11,736 nt of DNA from JADKIH01 sp049363815 (lineage in GTDB: Bacteria; Bacteroidota; Bacteroidia; AKYH767-A; 2013-40CM-41-45): contig JBMQEM010000209.1 in NCBI GenBank assembly GCA_049363815.1, positions 1 to 11,736 of the forward strand, read 5' to 3'. The position numbers and the translations under genes were made by a program. Numbering within the stretch: the stretch's first letter is position 1; every line of letters starts with the position of its first letter. The notes below the pieces were generated by a model. That model had not been told where the DNA came from and made no database searches. It worked only from the letters and a program-made list of their open reading frames with translations. This document shows, one piece after another, positions 1 through 6,218 of the stretch.

Positions 1-16
1 CAATTCTAACCCGAAT

Positions 17-826
17 ATGCAATACGACCCCATAAAGCGCTCCCTGGGCAATGTTTTTAATAAAACTCCTTTCTTAAGACGACTTTTTTATAATCTGCTT
101 GACCTTTTATTGCTTCGGGCTTGGCATGTGCATAAGGAACTTCGGCTGTGGATCCGGACGGCGAAAAAGGATGCGGATATTCTGGATGCGGGCGCGGGAT
201 TCGGACAGTATACGTACTGGATGAATCAGAAAAATCAAAACTGGAAAATCACGTCTATCGATGTAAAAGATGAACAAGTGGCTGACTGCAATCGCTTCTT
301 TCAGCAGATCGGTTCTAAGAATGTTCGCTTTGAAGTGGGTGACCTTACAAAATATGTTGTGCCGAATGCTTACGACCTCGTTGTTTGTGTTGATGTAATG
401 GAACACATCTTGGAAGATGTTCAGGTATTCAAAAATTATTTCGCATCGATGAAGTCGGGTGGAATGGTTCTCATCTCAACTCCTTCCGATCAAGGTGGCA
501 GCGATGTGCATGGCGATGATGAATCTTCTTTCATCGAAGAACATGTGCGCGATGGATATAACATTCAGGAAATACAAGACAAACTCCGCTCTGCAGGTTT
601 CAATAAGATCGAAGCACGTTATCAATACGGCGCTCCCGGAAAAATTTCGTGGCGACTGTCGATGAAATATCCGATCGTCATGCTCGGCAAAACGAAATTG
701 TTCTTTATCATTCTGCCGTTCTATTATATCATCGCTTATCCGATTTCGTTTGTGCTTAATTACCTTGATACGTACTCGCGGCATTCTACCGGCACCGGAC
801 TTGTTGTGAAAGCATGGAAGGATTAA
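17..826 (+). CDS. Class I SAM-dependent methyltransferase with hydrophobic C-terminal tail
   Basis: A 269-residue protein predicted to move a methyl group from S-adenosylmethionine to an unknown small molecule or lipid. Glycine-rich motif I is clear (ILDAGAGFGQY, about residues 55-65), followed by the acidic end of strand beta2 (SIDV, 80-83), an acidic GDL near 108-110, and the DVMEHI block (126-131) typical of UbiE/Methyltransf_11-type enzymes. Strand beta5 is VLISTPS (151-157). Residues about 227-248 form a hydrophobic stretch that could sit in or on the membrane, so a lipid, quinone or cell-envelope substrate is possible, but nothing identifies it. The start at 17 gives a normal N-terminus; only 16 upstream bases are visible, so a more distal start cannot be excluded. 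The stop is followed within three bases by the heptamer inverted repeat. Family confidence is high; substrate is unknown. Confidence 0.85.
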   Translation: MQYDPIKRSLGNVFNKTPFLRRLFYNLLDLLLLRAWHVHKELRLWIRTAKKDADILDAGAGFGQYTYWMNQKNQNWKITSIDVKDEQVADCNRFFQQIGSKNVRFEVGDLTKYVVPNAYDLVVCVDVMEHILEDVQVFKNYFASMKSGGMVLISTPSDQGGSDVHGDDESSFIEEHVRDGYNIQEIQDKLRSAGFNKIEARYQYGAPGKISWRLSMKYPIVMLGKTKLFFIILPFYYIIAYPISFVLNYLDTYSRHSTGTGLVVKAWKD

Positions 827-828
827 AA

Positions 829-861
829 TTAGGTCAGAGGTCAAAGGTCAGAGGTCACTAC
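829..861. repeat. Left arm of perfect 33-bp inverted repeat made of AGGTCA-type heptamers
   Basis: From 831 this arm is four tandem heptamers (AGGTCAG, AGGTCAA, AGGTCAG, AGGTCAC). It begins three bases after the methyltransferase stop. Read base by base, it is the exact reverse complement of 971-1003. Function is unknown; a dispersed genomic repeat is the likeliest explanation. Confidence 0.9.
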
Positions 862-879
862 TGCTTGCTTAATTTGACT

Positions 880-911
880 TTTGTTCTTTGAATGGAATAG
901 AATTAACTTTA
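880..911 (+). promoter_or_regulatory. Possible Bacteroidota-type promoter for the LolC/E-like permease
   Basis: TTTG at 880-883 is followed after 20 bases by TAACTTTA at 904-911, a 7/8 match to the Bacteroidota -7 element TAnnTTTG at acceptable spacing from a -33 TTTG. It would start transcription near 918, leaving a leader of about 100 bases that contains the right arm of the inverted repeat. Short AT-rich matches are common, so this is tentative. Confidence 0.25.
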
Positions 912-912
912 G

Positions 913-931
913 AAATTGTTCAAAACAATTT
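913..931. repeat. Small perfect palindrome inside the heptamer inverted repeat
   Basis: AAATTGTT and AACAATTT form a perfect 8-bp dyad around a 3-base spacer. Its centre (922) is close to the centre of the large inverted repeat (916). It could be an operator or part of a repeat element; the sequence does not decide. Confidence 0.5.
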
Positions 932-970
932 ACCCCTGAATTGAATAAATAGGCAGTTAAACGCCATACC

Positions 971-1003
971 GTAGTGACCTCTGACCTTTGACCTCTGACC
1001 TAA
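971..1003. repeat. Right arm of the heptamer inverted repeat
   Basis: Exact reverse complement of 829-861, with TGACCTC/TGACCTT heptamers. It lies 19 bases before the permease start codon. In a transcript running through the region, the two arms could pair into a very stable hairpin closing a 109-base loop. Confidence 0.9.
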
Positions 1004-1022
1004 AAACTGACGACTGCGAAAC

Positions 1023-2264
1023 ATGTCCATCTCTTCCCATATTGCAACAAGATACTTTTTCAGCCGGAAGTCACAGCGGGTCATCAACATCATTTCTCTT
1101 ATTTCTATCGTCGGTGTAACAATAGGAACTGCTGCGCTGATCATCGTGCTTTCTGTATTCAATGGTTTCGAAGGGCTCATCAAACAACTTTACAATTCTT
1201 TCGACTCTGATCTGCGGATCACAATTGCAGAGGGAAAATCTTTTTCGGGACAAGATGTGAAACTCAATGATCTCAGAAAGATCAACGGTGTGCAATATGT
1301 GGTCAGCGTAGTTGAGGAAAATGTATTGGTAAAATACCGCGACAAACAATTAACCGCTACGATAAAAGGTGTAAGCGACAATTACAGCAAGTCGAATGGA
1401 ATAGATACAATGCTCACAGATGGAACGATGCTTCTTCAAAGCGGGGATACAGATTTTGCTGTCGTTGGTGGTGCCATTGCATACAATCTTCAGATGAGCA
1501 TGAGCGACCCTTATACGCAACTGGAAATTTATGCACCGCGGCGGACAGCAACATCATTTACCAATCCGGATGAAGCTTTTAACAAACGATACATTTCTCC
1601 TTCAGGAATTTTTGCCATTCAACAGGAATTTGATAATAAGTACATCATCGTTCCGCTACGTTTTGCAAATGAAATTTTTGAATACAATGATCACCTGACG
1701 GCATTGGAAATAGCATCAGTTCCGGGAACAGATGTAGATCAGTTACAATCAGATATTCAGAAAAAACTGGGAGAAAAATTTGTTGTGAAGAACCGCTATC
1801 AGCAACACGAACTCCTCTACCGCATCATGAAATCGGAGAAATGGGCGGTGTTTTTAATTCTTACTTTCATTCTTGTAGTCGCTGCATTCAATGTGATCAG
1901 TTCCCTCACGATGCTTGTCATCGACAAAAAGAAAGACATTGCAGTCCTGCAATCATTCGGCGCAGATGTATTCATGGTCCGTAAAATTTTTATGATCGAC
2001 GGACTACTCATCACCATGACCGGCGCTTTATCCGGACTTGCTATCGGCTTTTTTGTCTGCTGGCTGCAGCAGGAATTCGGTCTGATCGCCCTAGGTGGCT
2101 CCGGAACATTTGTGATCGATGCATATCCGGTGAAAATGCTCTTGATTGATTTTATCTATGTTTTCGGAGCAGTTGCCGTGATAGGATTACTGGCAGCATG
2201 GTATCCTAGTAGGAGATTGATCAGAGAAGAGATCAATTTGAAGATGATAGCCGGAGATGAATAA
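1023..2264 (+). CDS. LolC/LolE-family lipoprotein-releasing ABC transporter permease (FtsX superfamily)
   Basis: A 413-residue inner-membrane permease with the classic LolC/E layout: short cytoplasmic N-terminus, first membrane helix at about 21-46, large periplasmic MacB_PCD-like domain (about 47-270), then three C-terminal membrane helices (about 273-297, 324-347, 372-394) forming the FtsX domain. The opening IATRYFFSRKSQRVINIIS and the cytoplasmic DKKKDIAVLQSFGA segment (301-314), which in this family contacts the ATPase, are strong signatures. In the Lol system such permeases work with the ATPase LolD to release mature lipoproteins from the inner membrane to the carrier LolA. No lolD is in the window, so the ATPase must be encoded elsewhere. 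Length is normal for the family (about 400). LolC and LolE cannot be told apart here, so no symbol is given. The start has no Shine-Dalgarno, as is usual in this phylum. Confidence 0.9.
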   Translation: MSISSHIATRYFFSRKSQRVINIISLISIVGVTIGTAALIIVLSVFNGFEGLIKQLYNSFDSDLRITIAEGKSFSGQDVKLNDLRKINGVQYVVSVVEENVLVKYRDKQLTATIKGVSDNYSKSNGIDTMLTDGTMLLQSGDTDFAVVGGAIAYNLQMSMSDPYTQLEIYAPRRTATSFTNPDEAFNKRYISPSGIFAIQQEFDNKYIIVPLRFANEIFEYNDHLTALEIASVPGTDVDQLQSDIQKKLGEKFVVKNRYQQHELLYRIMKSEKWAVFLILTFILVVAAFNVISSLTMLVIDKKKDIAVLQSFGADVFMVRKIFMIDGLLITMTGALSGLAIGFFVCWLQQEFGLIALGGSGTFVIDAYPVKMLLIDFIYVFGAVAVIGLLAAWYPSRRLIREEINLKMIAGDE

Positions 2265-2267
2265 AAA

Positions 2268-2297
2268 TTTTGCATGGCCCTTAAGGGCCGTGCAAAA
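2268..2297. terminator. Bidirectional rho-independent terminator between convergent genes
   Basis: TTTTGCATGGCCC and GGGCCGTGCAAAA pair around TTAA, giving a 13-bp stem with one G-T position. It is A-rich on one flank and T-rich on the other, suiting both strands. It begins three bases after the permease stop and ends seven bases before the end of the convergent SGNH gene. Confidence 0.85.
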
Positions 2298-2304
2298 AAT
2301 ATTT

Positions 2305-4056
2305 TTACTGAATAATTAACTTATAAACTGTTGAACTGTTTTTTCTGAAACGGAAAAAATAAATTCCTTCAGGTAATTCCGAAATGTCCAGTGGTATGTC
2401 ATTTGAACACTCAATCGATTTCACTATTGCTCCTGTGAAGTTTAGTATATCCAGATGATCAGAGAAGGACTTGATTCCGCTGTCAATTTTGACAAATGTA
2501 TTTGCAGGATTTGGGTACAAGCGATATTGAGGTTCATGATTTATTTCATTGACAGAGATCAATCCACAATCATAGAATAATACCTGTGTAGTAGTATCAA
2601 CGGGACATTCAGAAAGCGGATTAATTACCCTGCATTCGTACTTGCCGGAAGTGTAAATCAAAAGTGTATCTTCATTAGTCAGAGAATGTAGTAATGTGTC
2701 ATTTTTATACCATAAAATGTTTTCTGCTCCTGTAAGACTTCCGTTAATGTGTAGAACGGAAAACGCAACTGTATCTCCATCACAAGGATCTCCGATTGCA
2801 TCAAAATAATATCCTGTCCAAAACGGTGCTTCAGAATAACTGCGGGATCTTTCAGAACATCCGTTCAAAGTTGTTACCACAGAAAATCCCGATACAGCAT
2901 AACGCCTGTAGTCTGCTATAAACTGTCCGGTTTCAGGTAATGAATCATCATAAGCAAACCATTGATATGAATCTGCAACAGAAGTGTAAATTGTATCATG
3001 ATAGCACAGCCACGGATCATCTGTGAAAACAGATGGATCATGACTGCAAAACTGAACAATTGTATCTGCAAAACTTGTGTGTAGTCCCTGGAGGTCACAC
3101 GTATTAGTAGTCAGTGTAACGTAATAAGATCCATCGCTCAAATAGCCGTGATAACTGAAATCCAGACTGTCAATAGTGCCATCACCAAGATCCCACAAAT
3201 ATTTTTGATTAATCCCCTGTGTTAGCGTATAAAAATTCAATTCATTGTATCCTGCTCCAACCTGAGTGCCAATCTGAGCAAGCGGAGGTTTTTTCAAATC
3301 ATAAAATGACAAGCTATCATATACGATCATTTTTGCTGCATTACGGATTATTGCAGCATCAGACTGAGTGAGACTGAAATTATATGTGATCAAAGAAGGA
3401 TCTTTTTTAAAGATGGCACTATAAAAACAACAAGCGGCTGCATAGGAGCCGGCTGCTGAAGGATGACTTTCATCGGACTGATACAATTCAATCTGTGGAA
3501 AATTATAACGAAGATATCTCCAGACTTTAGATACCGGCGACACTTCACAGTTGAGATTTTGAGACAGATACATATAAGCGTATCGTATCGTAGTGTCCAT
3601 GCCATCATATGTACAAACAAGTGGATAATACATACAATTAACTGAGTCACCATTTTTTCTTCCCCAAGTCATGTATGTCAGTGGAACAGCACATGGATTG
3701 TATTGTTTAATTAAATTTCCCAGATTTTTTCCTCCGCTTAAAAACTCATTGTGTGCAAGTACGGGTTCCTGGCTTTGCCCTTGCATCACAACATACTGCC
3801 AGCCACCTGCCATGATCTTGCTAAGCGTTACTGGATCTACAACATGGTCGATAAATTGATATCCACCGGGAGTATTACTATCAAACATTAATGTATCACC
3901 CGCAGATAATGCCACATTGCTGATGAGTTGAGGAAGATTATTGACACCGGTATAGCTGTTTCCTAAAAACAATACCCGTCGCGTAATTTGCCCTATTGTT
4001 ATTTCTGAAAATAAAATAAAGGCTATCGTAATCCGGATGAATGAAATATTTCTCAT
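2305..4056 (-). CDS. Secreted SGNH-hydrolase-like protein with PKD domain and T9SS type A sorting domain
   Basis: A 583-residue exported protein, counted from the ATG at 4056. That start opens with a signal peptide (MRNISFIRITIAFILFSEIT, cut near residue 22); an upstream in-frame ATG at 4104 would add 16 residues in front of it and is less likely. The catalytic module resembles SGNH/GDSL esterases: VLFLGNSYTGVNNLP (28-42) carries the probable nucleophile Ser34 as GNS, WQYVVMQGQSQEP (86-98) fills an oxyanion-side block, and SDESHP (194-199) supplies the DxxH Asp195/His198 pair. A PKD domain follows (YLWDLGDG, 286-293), then Cys-rich Ig-like segments (about 340-495). The tail YRLYPNPAN...LPEGIYFFRF is a T9SS type A sorting domain (about 511-583), implying release or surface anchoring through the outer membrane. 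Substrate is unknown; members of this superfamily deacylate polysaccharides or other esters. Downstream of the 170-residue gene on the same strand, but 150 bases away. Confidence 0.82.
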   Translation of the reverse strand: MRNISFIRITIAFILFSEITIGQITRRVLFLGNSYTGVNNLPQLISNVALSAGDTLMFDSNTPGGYQFIDHVVDPVTLSKIMAGGWQYVVMQGQSQEPVLAHNEFLSGGKNLGNLIKQYNPCAVPLTYMTWGRKNGDSVNCMYYPLVCTYDGMDTTIRYAYMYLSQNLNCEVSPVSKVWRYLRYNFPQIELYQSDESHPSAAGSYAAACCFYSAIFKKDPSLITYNFSLTQSDAAIIRNAAKMIVYDSLSFYDLKKPPLAQIGTQVGAGYNELNFYTLTQGINQKYLWDLGDGTIDSLDFSYHGYLSDGSYYVTLTTNTCDLQGLHTSFADTIVQFCSHDPSVFTDDPWLCYHDTIYTSVADSYQWFAYDDSLPETGQFIADYRRYAVSGFSVVTTLNGCSERSRSYSEAPFWTGYYFDAIGDPCDGDTVAFSVLHINGSLTGAENILWYKNDTLLHSLTNEDTLLIYTSGKYECRVINPLSECPVDTTTQVLFYDCGLISVNEINHEPQYRLYPNPANTFVKIDSGIKSFSDHLDILNFTGAIVKSIECSNDIPLDISELPEGIYFFRFRKNSSTVYKLIIQ

Positions 4057-4117
4057 GAAATTTTTTACTTTAAGTAAATGTACAACATAGAATGAAATAT
4101 CCATTGAGAAATCAAAT

Positions 4118-4147
4118 ACTACATTTTAATGCAGTTCATCATGTAGT
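4118..4147. repeat. Short inverted repeat upstream of the SGNH gene
   Basis: ACTACAT at 4118-4124 and ATGTAGT at 4141-4147 are perfect 7-bp arms separated by 16 bases, about 60-90 bases upstream of the preferred SGNH start. They could be an operator dyad or a weak hairpin; nothing else supports a role. Confidence 0.3.
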
Positions 4148-4172
4148 TAAAGTAAAAATTGATTGATCTTAG

Positions 4173-4201
4173 AAAAAGGCTACATCAGTTTTTATTCTGA
4201 T
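4173..4201 (-). terminator. Weak possible terminator after the 170-residue gene
   Basis: Read on the - strand just past the stop at 4207, ATCAG and CTGAT form a 5-bp stem with an 8-base loop, followed by a T-run (complement of 4173-4177) several bases later. The stem is short and AT-rich, so this is weak. Confidence 0.22.
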
Positions 4202-4206
4202 AAAGA

Positions 4207-4719
4207 CTATTCTGCTTTGCAAACAACTATCTTCTTCAATCCTTTTATATTTCTGTTCCCTGTCTTCAGGTCATTCATTGTAAGCAAAAGTATTCTATTC
4301 TCAATTTCCCCCATTTCTTTGCCATTCATCTCCGTAACGATGTAAAGATGATTTCCTGTTTCAGTATTGTAAATTTCATTGAATGAATAAACAACGGTGT
4401 AGCCATCAACAGCCTCGAACTTAAAATAAAATTCATTCAACATTTTTCTATTCTCGTAATCGAACTCAACAGTATCAAGCAAACTTTTTACCAATACACC
4501 TTTTACTCCCTTGGAATCTTCCCGCTGTTTTGCAGAGCAACTTGTATTGACATCGCCAAGTAAGTCACTCTTGTATTCTTTGATTGCGGAAATTGGAAAG
4601 GACCATTCTGATTTTACTTTGCCGGTGACAAATAATGTGTCAGTATGAAGTATATTTTGCGCAAAAATAAATTGTGTTGATAGCAAAAATATAAATTGTG
4701 TAAAAATCATTCTAGTCAT
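4207..4719 (-). CDS. Small exported protein resembling the oxidoreductase molybdopterin-binding (sulfite-oxidase) fold
   Basis: A 170-residue protein with a signal peptide (MTRMIFTQFIFLLSTQFIFA, cut before or after Gln21), so periplasmic or secreted. The mature part follows the order of a minimal sulfite-oxidase-type domain: a short LFVTGKVKS opening (about 29-37), a single Cys61 (NTSCSAKQ) where the family places its molybdenum-ligating cysteine, GVLVKSLLD (73-81) matching the usual GVxLxDLL, FEAVDGYTVVYSFNEIY (about 100-116) matching the DGY block, and a final GNRNIKGLKKIVV (about 154-166) matching the W/IKxLxxIEV end. Many cofactor-contacting arginines of true enzymes are not evident, so it may be a cofactor-free scaffold. 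No molybdenum cofactor genes lie nearby. The assignment rests on recalled motif order, not a search; it could instead be an unrelated lineage-specific protein. Two Met codons (residues 1 and 4) are possible starts. Confidence 0.6.
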   Translation of the reverse strand: MTRMIFTQFIFLLSTQFIFAQNILHTDTLFVTGKVKSEWSFPISAIKEYKSDLLGDVNTSCSAKQREDSKGVKGVLVKSLLDTVEFDYENRKMLNEFYFKFEAVDGYTVVYSFNEIYNTETGNHLYIVTEMNGKEMGEIENRILLLTMNDLKTGNRNIKGLKKIVVCKAE

Positions 4720-4819
4720 TTTGAAATGTTCAGTTTAAATTTATTTTTGTTTGTTTAATAAAAGAACCAGAATTTATGCGGTAACGAATTTCAAATTAAT
4801 TATAGTCATTTGACAATTT

Positions 4820-4858
4820 AAAAAAGCTGTCCGCCTCGGTGGATAGTCATGCAGACAG
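4820..4858 (-). terminator. Rho-independent terminator for - strand transcripts, about 100 bases before the 170-residue gene
   Basis: On the - strand, CTGTCTGC pairs with GCGGACAG (complement of 4851-4858 and 4827-4834), giving 8 bp including one U-G wobble, around a 16-base loop. After a C, six T follow (complement of 4820-4825). On the + strand the wobble becomes an A-C mismatch and there is no T-run, so it is directional. It lies about 285 bases past the asd stop and could end that transcript or act in the leader of the next gene. Confidence 0.6.
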
Positions 4859-4884
4859 GGGAAAACTTGGGGACTTTCTGCATG
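4848..4884 (-). promoter_or_regulatory. Competing stem overlapping the terminator (attenuator-like)
   Basis: On the - strand, CATGCAGA (complement of 4877-4884) can pair perfectly with TCTGCATG (complement of 4848-4855). The second segment shares five bases (4851-4855) with the terminator stem, so the two folds are mutually exclusive. The arrangement matches an anti-terminator preceding a terminator, but no leader peptide or ligand-binding fold was recognised. Confidence 0.3.
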
Positions 4885-5142
4885 GCGTCAGCCTTTTCTT
4901 TGCTATGCAATTTCTTTTTTCATCACATTTTATTTCCATTTTAATTTACTGTGAATCGTTTGCAGGGACCGTTTCATTTTTTGAAGCGCGCCCCCGGGGT
5001 TAAATATGTATACTCGAATTTAAGTGAAGCTTGCACATTAAATCATACACTTTCACGTACTATTCCGCTAACACTTACAGAGAAATTATAAACTCATACT
5101 TAATACAAACTTAACTACTTCACATCTTAGAACTTCCCTTTC

Positions 5143-6132
5143 TTAAACAAGTTTATTCTTCACCAAATACTCCGCAATCTGCACAGCATTCGTAGCCGCA
5201 CCCTTGCGCAAGTTATCTGCAACGATCCACATGTTCACTGTGTTTGGTTGCGATTCATCACGACGAATTCTGCCTACGAAGACATCGTCTTTTCCCTCTG
5301 CAAAAAGTGGCATCGGATATTGTTGGTTGGAAACATCATCCTGTAAGATCACTCCTTTCGTGTTTTTCAATATCGAACGGATGTCTTCTACAGTATAATC
5401 TTTTGTGAACTCTACATTCACCGCTTCACTATGTCCGCCTTTAACGGGAACACGAACCGTTGTTGCTGTCAGGCGAATGGAATCATCACCCATGATCTTA
5501 CGGGTTTCATTCAGCATTTTCATTTCTTCTTTCGTATAACCATTATCGAGAAACACATCGATCTGCGGCAATACATTCATGTCGATCTGATATTTGTAAG
5601 CCATATCGCCTTTCACATTATTCCGTTCGTTATACATCTGATCAACGGCTTTTTTTCCTGTACCGGAAACGGATTGATAGGTTGAAACAACAACACGTTT
5701 GATGTTATATTTTTTGTGAAGCGGATTTAATACCATTACCATTTGAATCGTCGAACAATTCGGATTGGCAATGATCTTGTCTTCTTTCGTCAGTACATGC
5801 GCGTTTATCTCAGGCACGACGAGTTTTTTTGTTGCATCCATTCTCCATGCGGAAGAATTGTCGATCACTGTCGTTCCGGCTGCTGCAAATTTTGGTGCCC
5901 ATTCAAGCGAAGGAGTTCCGCCTGCTGAGAAGATGGCAATGTCTGCTTTCTTCCCAACAGCATCAGCGATGGAGACACACTTGTATGGTTTTCCACGAAA
6001 GAAAATTTCCTTGCCGATCGATTTGTCGGAACCGACAGGGATCAATTCGTCTACAGGGAAATCGCGTTCCTCTAAAACTTTCAACATTACTTGTCCAACC
6101 ATTCCGGTTGCACCGACTACTGCTACTTTCAT
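5143..6132 (-). CDS. asd: Aspartate-semialdehyde dehydrogenase
   Basis: A 329-residue cytosolic enzyme that reduces L-aspartyl-4-phosphate to L-aspartate 4-semialdehyde with NADPH, the second step of the aspartate pathway feeding lysine/diaminopimelate, threonine and methionine. The N-terminal dinucleotide-binding loop is GATGMVGQ (7-14). The active-site cysteine sits in NPNCSTIQ (Cys126), and the other key residues are in VRVPVKGGHSEAVNVE, with Arg227 and the acid-base His234. FSAGG (68-72), DNSSAWR (91-97) and VSTYQSVSGTGKKA (149-162) are also conserved. Length is normal (about 330-340), and the start MKVAVVGATG leaves the usual short lead-in to the first beta strand. It is divergent from the 869-residue gene, 86 bases away, and is transcribed without visible aspartate-pathway partners. 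A possible -7 element, TTAATTTG, lies on the - strand 66 bases before the start. Confidence 0.96.
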   Translation of the reverse strand: MKVAVVGATGMVGQVMLKVLEERDFPVDELIPVGSDKSIGKEIFFRGKPYKCVSIADAVGKKADIAIFSAGGTPSLEWAPKFAAAGTTVIDNSSAWRMDATKKLVVPEINAHVLTKEDKIIANPNCSTIQMVMVLNPLHKKYNIKRVVVSTYQSVSGTGKKAVDQMYNERNNVKGDMAYKYQIDMNVLPQIDVFLDNGYTKEEMKMLNETRKIMGDDSIRLTATTVRVPVKGGHSEAVNVEFTKDYTVEDIRSILKNTKGVILQDDVSNQQYPMPLFAEGKDDVFVGRIRRDESQPNTVNMWIVADNLRKGAATNAVQIAEYLVKNKLV

Positions 6133-6186
6133 AAGGTTCTTTTATTATCCAGCATTTATGGGGTTACGAATCCGATTTCATCACCC

Positions 6187-6194
6187 TAATTTTG
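6187..6194 (+). promoter_or_regulatory. Probable -7 promoter element for the 869-residue secreted protein
   Basis: TAATTTTG is a full match to the Bacteroidota -7 consensus TAnnTTTG, 24 bases before the start codon, which would give a short leader. The -33 region is weak (TTAC near 6164). It lies in the 86-base spacer shared with the divergent asd gene. Confidence 0.42.
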
Positions 6195-6218
6195 TCTGCA
6201 AATTAAGCAATCGCTCCA

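Larger units (their letters stand above)
4720..5142. other. 423-base intergenic region between asd and the 170-residue gene
   Basis: No convincing gene. It contains a - strand terminator (4820-4858) with a competing stem (to 4884), a GC-rich block at 4986-4999 that includes CCCCGGGG in otherwise AT-rich sequence, and a possible -7 element for the 170-residue gene on the - strand (TTAATTTG, complement of 4792-4799). A 31-codon reading frame from 4849 on the + strand shows no recognisable features and is not called. Confidence 0.7.

Noticed and set aside
476..844. 122-codon - strand frame
   Set aside because: Antisense to the methyltransferase and without domain features.
4057..4104. Upstream start adding 16 residues to the SGNH protein
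   Set aside because: It would place a second non-signal segment before a good signal peptide; the ATG at 4056 fits better.
4163..4345. 60-codon + strand hydrophobic frame
   Set aside because: Overlaps the opposite-strand exported protein; its hydrophobicity is a by-product of the antisense reading.
4884..4893. GGC/GCC mini-hairpin followed by T-rich sequence as a + strand terminator
   Set aside because: The stem is only three base pairs with a 4-base loop, and no + strand gene ends nearby.
4849..4944. Short + strand frame in the asd downstream spacer
   Set aside because: Only 31 codons, overlaps the structured terminator block and shows no recognisable protein features.
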